From contig NZ_SJPF01000001.1 in assembly GCF_007859755.1 (NCBI RefSeq), forward strand, positions 1,290,082 to 1,354,081: 64,000 nucleotides of DNA. Direction: 5' to 3'. The position numbers and the translations under genes are program-made. Positions 8,310-16,907 of the stretch are shown here, in pieces; the stretch's first letter is position 1; every line of letters begins with the position of its first letter. This DNA is from Blastopirellula retiformator. GTDB taxonomy: Bacteria > Planctomycetota > Planctomycetia > Pirellulales > Pirellulaceae. The notes below the pieces were generated by a model. It ran no database searches, had not been told where the DNA came from, and worked only from the letters and a program-made list of their open reading frames with translations.

Positions 8310-9365
8310 TTAATCGAGGATGCCCGCTAGTTCGCAGAGGTTGGCTTGTTGGACCGGTTGAGGGCAGCTCCAAACCAAGAAGAAGAGCGCCTCGCGGCAC
8401 CAACGGCCGACCGGATGCCCTGTAACGTAGCCTGCTCCCTTGGCGGCCGACAAGGCGGCTTGCGTACTGCGCAAGGCGATGCTGTTGGCCCGGGATCGCA
8501 GTTGCTCGGTGCTACAGAGGGGCTCGCCTGCTGCTGCGGAGAGCAAATCGGTCTCCAGGTCGCTCAATTCGTGGGCAAGTGACTCGGCGGCCGCGCTAAG
8601 ATCCGGCCGCTTCTCGGCTTCGTCGCGGATATACGCAGCCGCGGCCATCGCCAGGCCAATTGCGAGCGTTGACGTTTCGAGGCCCCCAGTCCTGGCGCCG
8701 ACGCCGGCTTTCATGACATTCTCAATCGGCCCGGCGAGTAGCTGGTCGGCGCCGATGCTGACTTGCGAGAATTTCACCATGCCGGTCGCGCTGCCGGTCA
8801 ACCCGACCAGGTCGGCAGGTTGCTCAGCCGAGACCCCTGCGGCGTCACCGGGAACGGTGGCCAGCAACTCGCGTCCATCGTCCAGTGTGGCGCCGACGAC
8901 CAAGGTGTCGGCATGCACGCCGCCGGTCACCCAAGGGCTGTAGCCATCGAGCAAAATCGTGTCGCCATCCACCTTTGCGCCCAGAACCGGCTTGCCAAGA
9001 TGGCGTCGGCTGGTCGTCAGGTGCGAGATGCCGACCGTGGCGAGAGTCTTGCCGCTGGCCAGATCGGGCAGCAATCGCTCGCGGGCGGCGGTATTCGCCG
9101 AGCCGCCGATCCGGCGGCAAGCGCCCGTCCGCTGGGTGATAATGAAAGTGGTCGTCAGGCAGGCGGCGCTCAATTTCAAATAGCCGCGCACCACATCAGA
9201 GTCGCTCCAGCCAAGTCCGCCGTTTTCCTTCGAGAGGAACCAGCGAAAGACGCCAGCGTCACCGCAGGCCTGCAGCGAAGCGGCCGGCCAAGTCTCTTGT
9301 TTGGCAAGCTGGTGAAGATGCGCGCAAAGCTGGTCGAGTTCTGGATCGCTAGGCTTGAGGATCAC
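8310..9365 (-). CDS. Acyl-CoA-dehydrogenase-like flavoprotein
   Basis: The protein has 351 residues and starts with GTG. It has the acyl-CoA dehydrogenase layout: an N-terminal helical domain (1-110, with [11 protein letters not shown]), a middle beta domain (about 115-205, with [16 protein letters not shown] and [12 protein letters not shown]), and a C-terminal helical domain (from about 225). It is somewhat shorter than the usual 380 residues. I could not place the catalytic glutamate with confidence, so substrate and activity are open. Relatives include dibenzothiophene and nitroalkane oxidases. It is the first gene of a two-gene unit with cysC, so a link to sulfur chemistry is possible but inferred. 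Confidence 0.75.
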   Translation of the reverse strand: MILKPSDPELDQLCAHLHQLAKQETWPAASLQACGDAGVFRWFLSKENGGLGWSDSDVVRGYLKLSAACLTTTFIITQRTGACRRIGGSANTAARERLLPDLASGKTLATVGISHLTTSRRHLGKPVLGAKVDGDTILLDGYSPWVTGGVHADTLVVGATLDDGRELLATVPGDAAGVSAEQPADLVGLTGSATGMVKFSQVSIGADQLLAGPIENVMKAGVGARTGGLETSTLAIGLAMAAAAYIRDEAEKRPDLSAAAESLAHELSDLETDLLSAAAGEPLCSTEQLRSRANSIALRSTQAALSAAKGAGYVTGHPVGRWCREALFFLVWSCPQPVQQANLCELAGILD

Positions 9366-9733
9366 GAGAATTCTTTCGGACGAAATTCAAGAAGAAAATA
9401 AAACTAGGAAGGATAGGCATTCGATTTGCTGTCAGCTGTCATCGTACGCATTTCGATGCGTTGTATCCAGCGACGAAGGATTCGCTCCTTTCGTCGGGGG
9501 AGACGAGCAGCCTGTTGGCGGCGAATGAAAACCAAATTAGTTGGTTGCTATCGCCAACTTACTGCGATATGTCTAAAGGAGACGTCGACTGCATGAAGAT
9601 AGCTTCAAGCATTCGGTTGCAGCTTCCGATTCGTAGGAGTGATTGGGGTCGCATCCCCAATAGCGAACAGGTACATTTGCCTTAAGTCTCCAGTTCCCAA
9701 GCGTTTCAGGCATTGCCTGCCGAAGGATGGATT
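9366..9733. other. 368-bp intergenic region before the glucan phosphorylase gene
   Basis: This is a divergent promoter region between the acyl-CoA-dehydrogenase-like gene and the phosphorylase gene. The part near 9380-9415 is A-rich. A direct repeat CTGTCA-G-CTGTCA lies at about 9430-9442. I see no credible ORF, repeat-family copy or RNA. Confidence 0.5.
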
Positions 9734-11935
9734 ATGAGTCAAGCAGAATTGACGCAGTCTGAGTCGGACGCCCTAACCGGCGTTGTCGCAGAGTTGTCGG
9801 CCGAAAAACTCTATGACAAGTGCATGGAGCTGGCCAACAATCTGTGGTGGACTTGGCAGCCAGACGTTTTCAACCTCTTCCGCGACCTCGATCCGATTCG
9901 TTGGCGCCAGCTCGATCACAACCCGATCGCGCTGCTGAAAGAGTTCACGCCGGAGCGCCTTGAACTCCGTGCCGCAGAAATGGTCCTCTACAGCCGCATT
10001 AACCATGCTTATCGCCGGCTGAAAGAATATTTGACGACGAAGGATACTTGGTCGGCGACTCACGCCGGCGTGCTCGGTTCTCGTCCGGTCGCTTACTTTT
10101 CCGCCGAATTCGGCATCCATGAATCGCTGCCGATCTACTCGGGCGGTCTGGGCGTCCTTTCCGGCGACCACGTCAAAAGTGCTAGCGGTCTCGGCGTGCC
10201 GTTGATCGCGATGGGGCTGTTCTACGATCAAGGCTACTTCAAGCAGCACTTGGACGTCGACGGCTACCAGCACGAAGAATACATGGACACCAAGGTCGAG
10301 AACCTGCCGATGAAACCGGCTCTCTCGCCCGATGGAACGCCGATTACCGTCTCCTTGGAAACCCGCAGCGGTACGCTGCAGGCCAAGGTTTGGAAGATGA
10401 ACGTCGGTCGCGTGAAGCTCTTTTTGCTCGACTGCGACGTTGACGGCAACAACCCGGAAGATCGCGAGTTGACCAGCCGTCTGTACGGTGGCGACGAGCG
10501 GACCCGTATTCGCCAGGAACTGGTGCTGGGCGTCGGCGGCATGCGTGCCCTGAAGGCGCTGGGCATCACCCCGGGCGTCTACCACCTGAACGAAGGTCAC
10601 AGCGCCTTCGCTCCGCTGGAAGGGATGCGGGAACGGATCGTGGAAGATGGCATGGCGTACGACGACGCGTTGCGTGAAGTCGCACGGCAGACCGTCTTTA
10701 CGACCCACACGCCGGTTCCGGCTGGTCACGACCGGTTTGACGCCGGGTTGATCGAAGAGCACCTGGGGCCGCTTCGCGACTCCATGGGCGTTTCGCACGA
10801 TCAACTGATGGGGCTGGGCCGGGTCGAACCGCAAAACCCCAACGAGACCTTCTGCATGACGGTCTTGGGGCTGAAGCTGTCGCGCCGAGCCAATGCGGTG
10901 AGCCAACTGCATGGTCACGTTTCGCGACGCATGTGGGCTCATCTCTGGCCGTGGCGCGTGGAAGAAGAGATTCCGATCGGGCACATCACCAACGGCGTTC
11001 ACGTTCCCAGCTGGGTCGCGTGGCAGATGTTGCAGCTGTACGATCGCCACTTCCCCAGTGGGTGGTATGCCCACATGGGCGAACCCGACGTCTGGCAGTA
11101 CATCCACAACGTCGATCCGGGCGAATTGTGGGAAACGCACGCGACGCTCAAGAACCTGCTGCTGCAGTTCGTCCGTCGCCGAGTTTCGCGTCAATGTCGC
11201 CGTCGAGGGGAGAGTGATGACGCTGTAGAACGCGCACGTACGCTGCTCGATCCGAACATTTTGACGATCGGATTCGCGCGGCGTTTCGCTACCTACAAAC
11301 GTGCCGACTTGTTCCTGGAAGACCTTGATCGCCTGGACGACATCGTCAACTCGACGACCAGGCCGGTGCAGTTCATCTTCTCGGGCAAGGCCCATCCGAA
11401 AGATGAGCCAGGCAAAGCGAAGATTCGCGACATCTTTAACCTCCGCAACGACGAACGGTTCCGTCACCGAATCGTCTTCGTCGAAGACTATGACATCAAC
11501 GTCGCACGCCACTTGATTCAAGGGGTCGACGTCTGGTTGAACAACCCGCGTCGTCCGCTCGAAGCGTCCGGCACCAGCGGCCAGAAGGTCGTCCTCAACG
11601 GCGGCCTGAACTGCTCGATTCTCGACGGTTGGTGGGCCGAAGCGCACGACGGCGCCAATGGTTTCGCCATCGGCAACGGCCGGGTTCACAGTTCGGTCGA
11701 ACGCCAGGATGAACGAGATGGGGCCTATCTGTATCAGGTTCTGGAAAACGAAGTCATTCCGCTATTCTATGACCGCGACGCCGACGGACTGCCGCACGAA
11801 TGGATCAAGCGAATGATGAACTCGATCGGAACGCTGGGCTGGCGATTTAGCGCCCACCGCATGGTGATGGACTACACGCGCCATGCGTACGTCCCGGCCG
11901 CTGGCGGTTTGAGCTGCGACATGAGCCAGTTCTAG
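9734..11935 (+). CDS. glgP: Alpha-glucan (glycogen) phosphorylase, short GT35 type
   Basis: The protein has 733 residues from the ATG at 9734, with AAGGATGG upstream; an earlier in-frame TTG is less likely. An N-terminal DUF3417-type segment (LANNLWWTWQPD, about 35-50) leads into the GT35 fold: PVAYFSAEFGIHESLPIYSGGLGVLSGDH, the FTTHTPVPAGHDRF loop, and GFARRFATYKRADL. The pyridoxal-phosphate lysine lies in GTSGQKVVLNGG (about residue 618). The enzyme releases glucose 1-phosphate from storage glucan. The PLP motif has Gln where relatives usually have Met before the lysine. The gene is monocistronic, with a strong terminator 35 bp after the stop codon. Confidence 0.95.
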   Translation: MSQAELTQSESDALTGVVAELSAEKLYDKCMELANNLWWTWQPDVFNLFRDLDPIRWRQLDHNPIALLKEFTPERLELRAAEMVLYSRINHAYRRLKEYLTTKDTWSATHAGVLGSRPVAYFSAEFGIHESLPIYSGGLGVLSGDHVKSASGLGVPLIAMGLFYDQGYFKQHLDVDGYQHEEYMDTKVENLPMKPALSPDGTPITVSLETRSGTLQAKVWKMNVGRVKLFLLDCDVDGNNPEDRELTSRLYGGDERTRIRQELVLGVGGMRALKALGITPGVYHLNEGHSAFAPLEGMRERIVEDGMAYDDALREVARQTVFTTHTPVPAGHDRFDAGLIEEHLGPLRDSMGVSHDQLMGLGRVEPQNPNETFCMTVLGLKLSRRANAVSQLHGHVSRRMWAHLWPWRVEEEIPIGHITNGVHVPSWVAWQMLQLYDRHFPSGWYAHMGEPDVWQYIHNVDPGELWETHATLKNLLLQFVRRRVSRQCRRRGESDDAVERARTLLDPNILTIGFARRFATYKRADLFLEDLDRLDDIVNSTTRPVQFIFSGKAHPKDEPGKAKIRDIFNLRNDERFRHRIVFVEDYDINVARHLIQGVDVWLNNPRRPLEASGTSGQKVVLNGGLNCSILDGWWAEAHDGANGFAIGNGRVHSSVERQDERDGAYLYQVLENEVIPLFYDRDADGLPHEWIKRMMNSIGTLGWRFSAHRMVMDYTRHAYVPAAGGLSCDMSQF

Positions 11936-11970
11936 ACGGTCGTTTCGTAAGCGATTTTCAAACTACAATA

Positions 11971-12006
11971 CGGAGCGGAAAGCGAGACTTTCCGCTCCGT
12001 TTTTTC
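11971..12006 (+). terminator. Intrinsic terminator after glgP
   Basis: A perfect 12-bp stem, CGGAGCGGAAAG (11971-11982) with CTTTCCGCTCCG (11988-11999), has the loop CGAGA and is followed by a run of T. Confidence 0.9.
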
Positions 12007-12103
12007 GTGCGCATGGGGCGACGAAATTCTGTTTGCGTCGTGTAGAGGAGGAGGTTAGGACAAAGGGCTACTCATTTCCCCCTCTCTCGATAGGAGTCGT
12101 CGC

Positions 12104-12490
12104 ATGATCATTTGGGGATCTACCGGACGCGAATCGACTTGCGGTTCCGGCGATTTTTTCTGTCCCACTTGTCGTCGCGATAGCGAATACGCTCACCAGC
12201 GGGTGCAACGGCATTTCACCCTCTACTTTATTCCGCTCTTTCCGATGAATACGGTTGGTGAGTACGTCCAGTGCAACTCATGCGGCGGACAATACAACAC
12301 CGAGATTCTCGACATTCCCCGCGAGCGGATTCGGGCGATGATCGAATCTTGGGTTTGTCAGCGCTGCGGCAACAATAACGCCGCCGAGTATGGCGAGTGC
12401 CTGTCGTGCCGCAGCCCACGTTTGGCGGCTCCTTCTCAGCCGATGATCGCGGCCCAAGATGACGATATCATCGAGGCCGAATCGGCGTAG
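12104..12490 (+). CDS. Zinc-ribbon protein of unknown role
   Basis: The protein has 128 residues. It contains three Cys-pair units: [12 protein letters not shown] near residue 24, [10 protein letters not shown] near residue 65, and VCQRCGNNN with ECLSCRSPR near 86-105. The first two pairs together resemble a single split zinc ribbon, the last two a second. Between them lies the short hydrophobic segment [19 protein letters not shown], common in small planctomycete and actinobacterial zinc-ribbon proteins. The C-terminus is acidic. There is no catalytic motif. A partner-binding or RNA-binding role is possible, not shown. Its 3' end abuts the decayed kinase on the opposite strand. Confidence 0.75.
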   Translation: MIIWGSTGRESTCGSGDFFCPTCRRDSEYAHQRVQRHFTLYFIPLFPMNTVGEYVQCNSCGGQYNTEILDIPRERIRAMIESWVCQRCGNNNAAEYGECLSCRSPRLAAPSQPMIAAQDDDIIEAESA

Positions 12491-12499
12491 CGGCTTCCG

Positions 12500-13222
12500 C
12501 TTGCGAGTCGAACGAGCAACTCGGCGTCGCGGCTGTCTTCCACCAACAGGACGTTCGCGTCAAGTCGCGTCGAAAATTCGTGCGTCGGCTTGGACTGGCT
12601 TGTCATGCACTCGTCGATCGATTCGACGAACGGGATCCCTTCGATATCTCCGACCGGGACCGAGAGGGTAAACGAAGATCCTTTGCCCAGGGCGCTCTCG
12701 ACGATCAACGTTCCACCCATCAACTCGGCCAGACGACGGCTGATTGGAAGTCCCAGCCCGGCGCCTCCGTAAGATCGTGAGGTCGTATTGTCGGCCTGCA
12801 CGAACGGCTCGAAGATCGTCTCCAGTTTTTCATTTTCGATGCCCGGCCCGGTATCGGTCACCCGGAAGCGCAACATGCGGCGTCCAACTTCGCCAGGTCG
12901 ACGCCTGCGGGATCGCCGTCTCGCCAGGCGCGATCTCGTTGGTCGATGGCGGCTTGAAGGTCGGCAAGCTCCGCGAATTCGGCGTTCGACTGGGACAGCG
13001 CCGCACGAATCTGCGGCGACTCTGAGTAGGCCCGCCACTGGGCGATTTTGGCGTGCACCATCCGTTCAATTTCGTCGATGACCGATTGAGCCTGGTTGGC
13101 CGAGCGGCTGATGATCACGTTGCGTAGAACATCGGATGCCTGGCGGCTGGCAAGGTAGCCCAGCAGCATCATCTGATCACGAGGACGATCAGCAGTGAAT
13201 AGAACTTCGTCGTCAGCCTCAT
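12500..13222 (-). pseudogene. Decayed hybrid sensor histidine kinase
   Basis: Pieces of one kinase lie in order on the minus strand but in different frames. From the ATG at 13222, MRLTTKFYSLLIVLVI (a typical first membrane helix) soon meets a stop. The next frame continues MMLLGYLASRQASDVLRNVI and a sensor-like helical stretch to about 12900, then stops. A third frame gives the ATPase half from about 12867: [15 protein letters not shown], the FEPFVQAD box, [19 protein letters not shown]. Last comes the start of a receiver domain, [17 protein letters not shown], ending near 12507. The HAMP and HisKA regions, with the phosphorylated His, are missing. At least two frameshifts and one large internal deletion are needed, so it cannot make a working kinase. 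Confidence 0.85.
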
Positions 13223-13582
13223 GTGCGTCGCCCAACGCAAGAAACAAGCCTTCAACGCGAACCGCTAGGCCTCTATCTAACGTGGCGTTTTAAAGTGGCG
13301 GCCGAGTTTGCCAGTGCACGCTCGGCCCACGTATCAATTCTTACACACGTGCGACTGAAGTCTTGAAAACGGCGCTTTCCCGTGGTCGGTTTTGACCGCA
13401 AATCGCCAACGTTTCGGGGGTGGCCAAGGGGATGACTGTTCTGGTTGAACCAGAGCCGATGGGGTGGACAGTTTGGGCTTTTTATGGGGGAGATCCGTTC
13501 TCGTCGGGACGCCCGGGCAGTGATATACTGGCGGGCTTTCCCGATAACCTTTCGACTATCTTCCCGCTGAGGCTTGTGCGCG
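13223..13582. other. 360-bp intergenic region before the DHS-like gene
   Basis: No gene is supported here. The one notable element is an extended -10 promoter match, TG-A-TATACT, at 13521-13529, 54 bp before the start codon. No clear -35 box accompanies it. Confidence 0.5.
13521..13529 (+). promoter_or_regulatory. Candidate extended -10 promoter of the DHS-like gene
   Basis: TGATATACT reads as the TGn extension plus TATACT (consensus TATAAT), 54 bp before the ATG at 13583. The -35 region is poor, as is usual for extended -10 promoters. Confidence 0.4.
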
Positions 13583-14545
13583 ATGTCGATTACGCAGTTC
13601 ATGGAACGCCATTACCGCCATTTTAATGCTCGAGAAATGCTCGACGCGGCGAAGTCATACAAATCGTTCGTCGAAAACGGCGGCAAGATGATGGTCACCT
13701 TGGCCGGGGCAATGAGCACCGCCGAGCTAGGCGTTTCGCTGGCCGAGATGATCCGCCAAGACAAAGTGCACGCGATCAGTTGCACCGCCGCCAACCTGGA
13801 AGAGGACGTCTTCAACCTGGTGGCGCACGACGAATACAAGTTGGCCACCAACTATCGCGATCTCTCGCCGGAAGCGGAACGGGATCTACGCGACGAAGGC
13901 TTCAATCGCGTCACCGATACCTGTATTCCGGAAACGGTCGTGCGCCACCTGGAGCGTCTGCTGACCGAGCTCTGGATTGAGGCGGGCGAAAAAGGAGAGC
14001 AGCACTCGCCGGTTGATTACTTCCGGGTGCTGTTCGACGCCAACGCCCTCGAGCCGTACTACCAGGTCCCGGTCGAAGACTCGTGGCTGAAAGCGGCGTT
14101 TGACGCCAAGATTCCGGTTTATGTGCCGGGGTACGAAGACTCGACGATGGGCAACATCTTCGCCGCCCGCGTCATCGACGGCACCGTCAAATCGCACAAC
14201 GTGCTGAAGCCGGGCACCGCCCAGATGCAAGAGTTGGTGGAGTGGTACCTGGCCAACCAGGGAGATCACCCGATCGGCTTTTATCAGATTGGCGGCGGTA
14301 TCGCCGGCGACTTTGCGATCTGCGCCGTGCCGCTGATCATTCAGGACCTGGAGAAAGACGTCAGCTACTGGAGCTACTTCTGCCAGATTTCGGACTCGAC
14401 CACTTCGTTCGGCTCGTACAGCGGCGCCGTACCGAATGAGAAGATCACCTGGAACAAGTTGGACGTCCACACCGACAAGTTCATGATCAACTCCGACGCG
14501 TCAATCGTCGCGCCGTTGATGTTCGCTTACGTGCTGGGGGAATAA
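13583..14545 (+). CDS. Deoxyhypusine-synthase-family protein (bacterial polyamine-type homologue)
   Basis: The protein has 320 residues from the ATG at 13583. The fold is clear: GGKMMVTLAGAMSTAELG (NAD-binding start), ISCTAANLEEDVFNL, PVYVPGYEDSTMGN, IGGGIAGDFAI, ISDSTTSFGSYSGAVPNEKI and the end SDASIVAPLMFAYVLGE. Eukaryotic DHS transfers the aminobutyl group of spermidine to eIF5A through a lysine in GGGVVKHHI. Here that place reads GGGIAGDFAI, without lysine. Bacteria also lack eIF5A. A polyamine-forming reaction, as reported for some bacterial homologues, is more likely than protein modification; this is inference from the family. The gene stands alone, with no polyamine gene beside it. 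Confidence 0.85.
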   Translation: MSITQFMERHYRHFNAREMLDAAKSYKSFVENGGKMMVTLAGAMSTAELGVSLAEMIRQDKVHAISCTAANLEEDVFNLVAHDEYKLATNYRDLSPEAERDLRDEGFNRVTDTCIPETVVRHLERLLTELWIEAGEKGEQHSPVDYFRVLFDANALEPYYQVPVEDSWLKAAFDAKIPVYVPGYEDSTMGNIFAARVIDGTVKSHNVLKPGTAQMQELVEWYLANQGDHPIGFYQIGGGIAGDFAICAVPLIIQDLEKDVSYWSYFCQISDSTTSFGSYSGAVPNEKITWNKLDVHTDKFMINSDASIVAPLMFAYVLGE

Positions 14546-14581
14546 CTCCCCAGCACGATTCTCGTCAATCCGGTCAGGCGA

Positions 14582-16213
14582 CTACTGAATCAGCAGCGCC
14601 GCCTGGCTGAGGCGAACGAGCGCCTTGGCGACCGCTTCGGCGGCGATTCTTTCCATGACGTCCCCTTGGGGCGCCGACATCGCTTCGCCATCTTTACGCA
14701 TCGTCAGCGTGCCGTCTTGCAGCATCACTTTCAGACCATCGCGGATCTCGTGATGCGTCTTTTCGCCGTCGATCAGTATCGCGATATGCCGCGTCAAGTC
14801 GTCCAGGCGGATCGTCTCGTGGCGGGCATTGGTCAAGCGATCGGTGCTGGCGGCCTGGATGCGCGCCACGCCGGGAACCTTCGGTTTGACCGTCACTTCT
14901 TTGGTGAAGAGGCTCGAGTTGTAGCTGACGTCGATCAAGCCGCCGACCATCATGTGGATCATGTTGTTGGCCATGCCGCGACGCAGAGCCGTCGGATCGA
15001 CGTCTCCCATTTCTCGCGCTTTCGCTTCGACGTGCGCGACCATGTCGTCAAAGGAAACGGCCAGCGGGAAGCTGGACCCAATAAATTCGATCGCCGCCGC
15101 CATCAGCGGATCGGACGTATTGATGCCTTGGTTGGTCTGCGTATTGCGAAACGAAACGGAGTTCGGGGGCAATTTTGCGTCCGGCGACTTTTCGCTCGGT
15201 CGCATGGGCGAACTGATCCAGGACCCATCCATCGCCTTTTCGCCGAGCGCCCGATCGATCTTGGTCCCCTTGGCGCACAGGAGCGTCTGGCGGAACGTGC
15301 GATTCCGCACGAAGTCGGCGTATTGCTCACGCTGGATAATATCGGGAGCGACCCGTTCCAGCGTCTCGGCCACTTCCTTGGGGAAGTTGCCGGTCCACAT
15401 GGTCGCTAGATGCGCTTCGGCCAGATATTGCAGGTCATGTTTGTTCGCTTCCTCGATGAACTCGTGGAAGTAGAACTGGGTGTTCTCGGCTTCCAGGTGG
15501 TCATGGTAGAGGTAGTTGTCGGTCTGCTTTTTCAGCAACTCTAGTTCAGAGTTGATCATCTTGCCGTAAGCGCCCGTTTCGGCGCCGACGCTCTTGGCGA
15601 GAAACTCGAGCAGAGCGCGGGCTTGCTGGACCTTCTTTTTCGGATCGGTCAGAACCCGCGTGTGGTAGCTCATCATGTTGCGAATGGCGCCACGCAAGTG
15701 CCAACCTGGCAGCGTGTTGTAGCTGACCAGCGCAATTCCTTGCGGGTTTAACTGGTCGCGGCAGATCTGTAGGATCTTGCTGCGAACTTCGGCCGGAACC
15801 CAAGAGTAGACGCCATGGCAGATGATGTAGTCGAACTTGCCCAGCGACTCATCGACGTCCATGATGTCGAGATGTTTCACTTCGATGTTGGTCAGGCCGA
15901 TCTTCTCGATGCTCGCCTTCGCCACTTCCACCTGGCGTTGCGACAAGTCGAAGCCGACGAACTCGCTCTCCGGCAGCACTTCGGCCATGGGAATGATGTT
16001 GCCGCCCCCCGCACAACCAATTTCCAGAACGCGGCATTTGCGGATATCGGCCGGAGTCATGCCGAACAAGCGTCCCAAGGCGTGTAGTCGCTCAGGGTGG
16101 GTTTGCCGAAAAGGATGGCTCGGATAGGGAACGATGTCGTAGCTGGTGCGGGCCGCTTCGAGGGCGTCGTTCATCTGCGTGGTTTCAGCCGTCATCAGAA
16201 CGCTGGACTCCAT
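14582..16213 (-). CDS. Class I SAM-dependent methyltransferase with C-terminal regulatory domain
   Basis: The protein has 543 residues. Residues about 55-200 are a Rossmann methyltransferase: motif I VLEIGCAGGGNIIPMA, motif II EFVGFDLSQRQVEVAK, then FDYIICHGVYSWVP. The segment around 235-330 (FYFHEFIEEANKHDLQYLAEAH) resembles the methyltransferase regulatory domain found in this two-domain family. The last 200 residues are of a winged-helix-like type seen in its relatives. The start MESSVLMTAETT may be a few codons early, as a second ATG follows. The substrate is unknown. The gene is convergent with the DHS-like gene, 36 bp apart, with no visible partner. Confidence 0.88.
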   Translation of the reverse strand: MESSVLMTAETTQMNDALEAARTSYDIVPYPSHPFRQTHPERLHALGRLFGMTPADIRKCRVLEIGCAGGGNIIPMAEVLPESEFVGFDLSQRQVEVAKASIEKIGLTNIEVKHLDIMDVDESLGKFDYIICHGVYSWVPAEVRSKILQICRDQLNPQGIALVSYNTLPGWHLRGAIRNMMSYHTRVLTDPKKKVQQARALLEFLAKSVGAETGAYGKMINSELELLKKQTDNYLYHDHLEAENTQFYFHEFIEEANKHDLQYLAEAHLATMWTGNFPKEVAETLERVAPDIIQREQYADFVRNRTFRQTLLCAKGTKIDRALGEKAMDGSWISSPMRPSEKSPDAKLPPNSVSFRNTQTNQGINTSDPLMAAAIEFIGSSFPLAVSFDDMVAHVEAKAREMGDVDPTALRRGMANNMIHMMVGGLIDVSYNSSLFTKEVTVKPKVPGVARIQAASTDRLTNARHETIRLDDLTRHIAILIDGEKTHHEIRDGLKVMLQDGTLTMRKDGEAMSAPQGDVMERIAAEAVAKALVRLSQAALLIQ

Positions 16214-16369
16214 GAGAAGGCGAGTAGTGAGAGGGGAATCGTCCCTTCATTCTCGTAACGCACCTCCGATTTGTCTGCGGAAAACCGAGCAAACCGAGCA
16301 GGTTTGCCAGCATCTCGTCACGGAATAGGCGAGATGCGCCGATTGTGACGTTTGTCGCCGTTTTGCACC

Positions 16370-16897
16370 CTATCCGTTAAGGCGCCAGATCGCAAAATTA
16401 AGGCAACTCGCGTAGCTGACCCACAACAGATAGGGAACCAACAACAGGGCCGCTGGCCACCAGCGACGTGCAAAACCGTAGATCGTCACGCCAATCATCA
16501 ACCACAGCGGCACGATGACAAGCAGTCCTAGCAGCGGGCTCTCCAAGCCAAAAAAAATCGGCGACCAGATCGCGTTGAGCGCCAGTTGAACTCCAAAAAA
16601 GGTCAGCGCCACACCGCTATCTCCCTTTCGCCAAACAAGCCAGGCGGCGATGCCCATCAAGATGTACAGCGTCGTCCAGACCGGCCCAAACAGATAGTTC
16701 GGCGGCGTCCACGGGGGCTTCTCGAGCCCTGCGTACCAGGTCGGAATCTTCGGCGTCGTGAACAACGCCCCGGCAACGCCAACGCCGACGCACAATCCAA
16801 CCGCCAATAACAACGCCACGACCTGCATCGTGACCGATGGCTTCGTAGCGGGCTCTTGGGCATCGAACGCTTGCTCGGCTGTGTCTTGGTTGGCCAT
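16370..16897 (-). CDS. TspO/MBR family membrane protein
   Basis: The protein has 175 residues: a polar N-terminal extension of about 22 residues, then five transmembrane helices. Family signatures are present: WYAGLEKPPWTPPNYLFGPVW between helices 1 and 2, LALNAIWSPIFFGL in helix 3, and WVSYASCLNFAIWRLN at the end. TspO proteins bind porphyrins and sterol-like ligands and are stress regulators in bacteria. The gene lies 10 bp after an AsmA-like gene on the same strand, so the two may share a transcript. Confidence 0.92.
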   Translation of the reverse strand: MANQDTAEQAFDAQEPATKPSVTMQVVALLLAVGLCVGVGVAGALFTTPKIPTWYAGLEKPPWTPPNYLFGPVWTTLYILMGIAAWLVWRKGDSGVALTFFGVQLALNAIWSPIFFGLESPLLGLLVIVPLWLMIGVTIYGFARRWWPAALLLVPYLLWVSYASCLNFAIWRLNG

Positions 16898-16907
16898 ATT
16901 GGTGCGA

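Noticed and set aside
9461-9685. 74-codon frame between the acyl-CoA-dehydrogenase-like gene and glgP
   Set aside because: TTG start, no ribosome site, no recognisable domain; it lies in promoter DNA.
13273-13602. 109-codon minus-strand frame before the DHS-like gene
   Set aside because: Overlaps the DHS-like start and promoter, no ribosome site, no domain.
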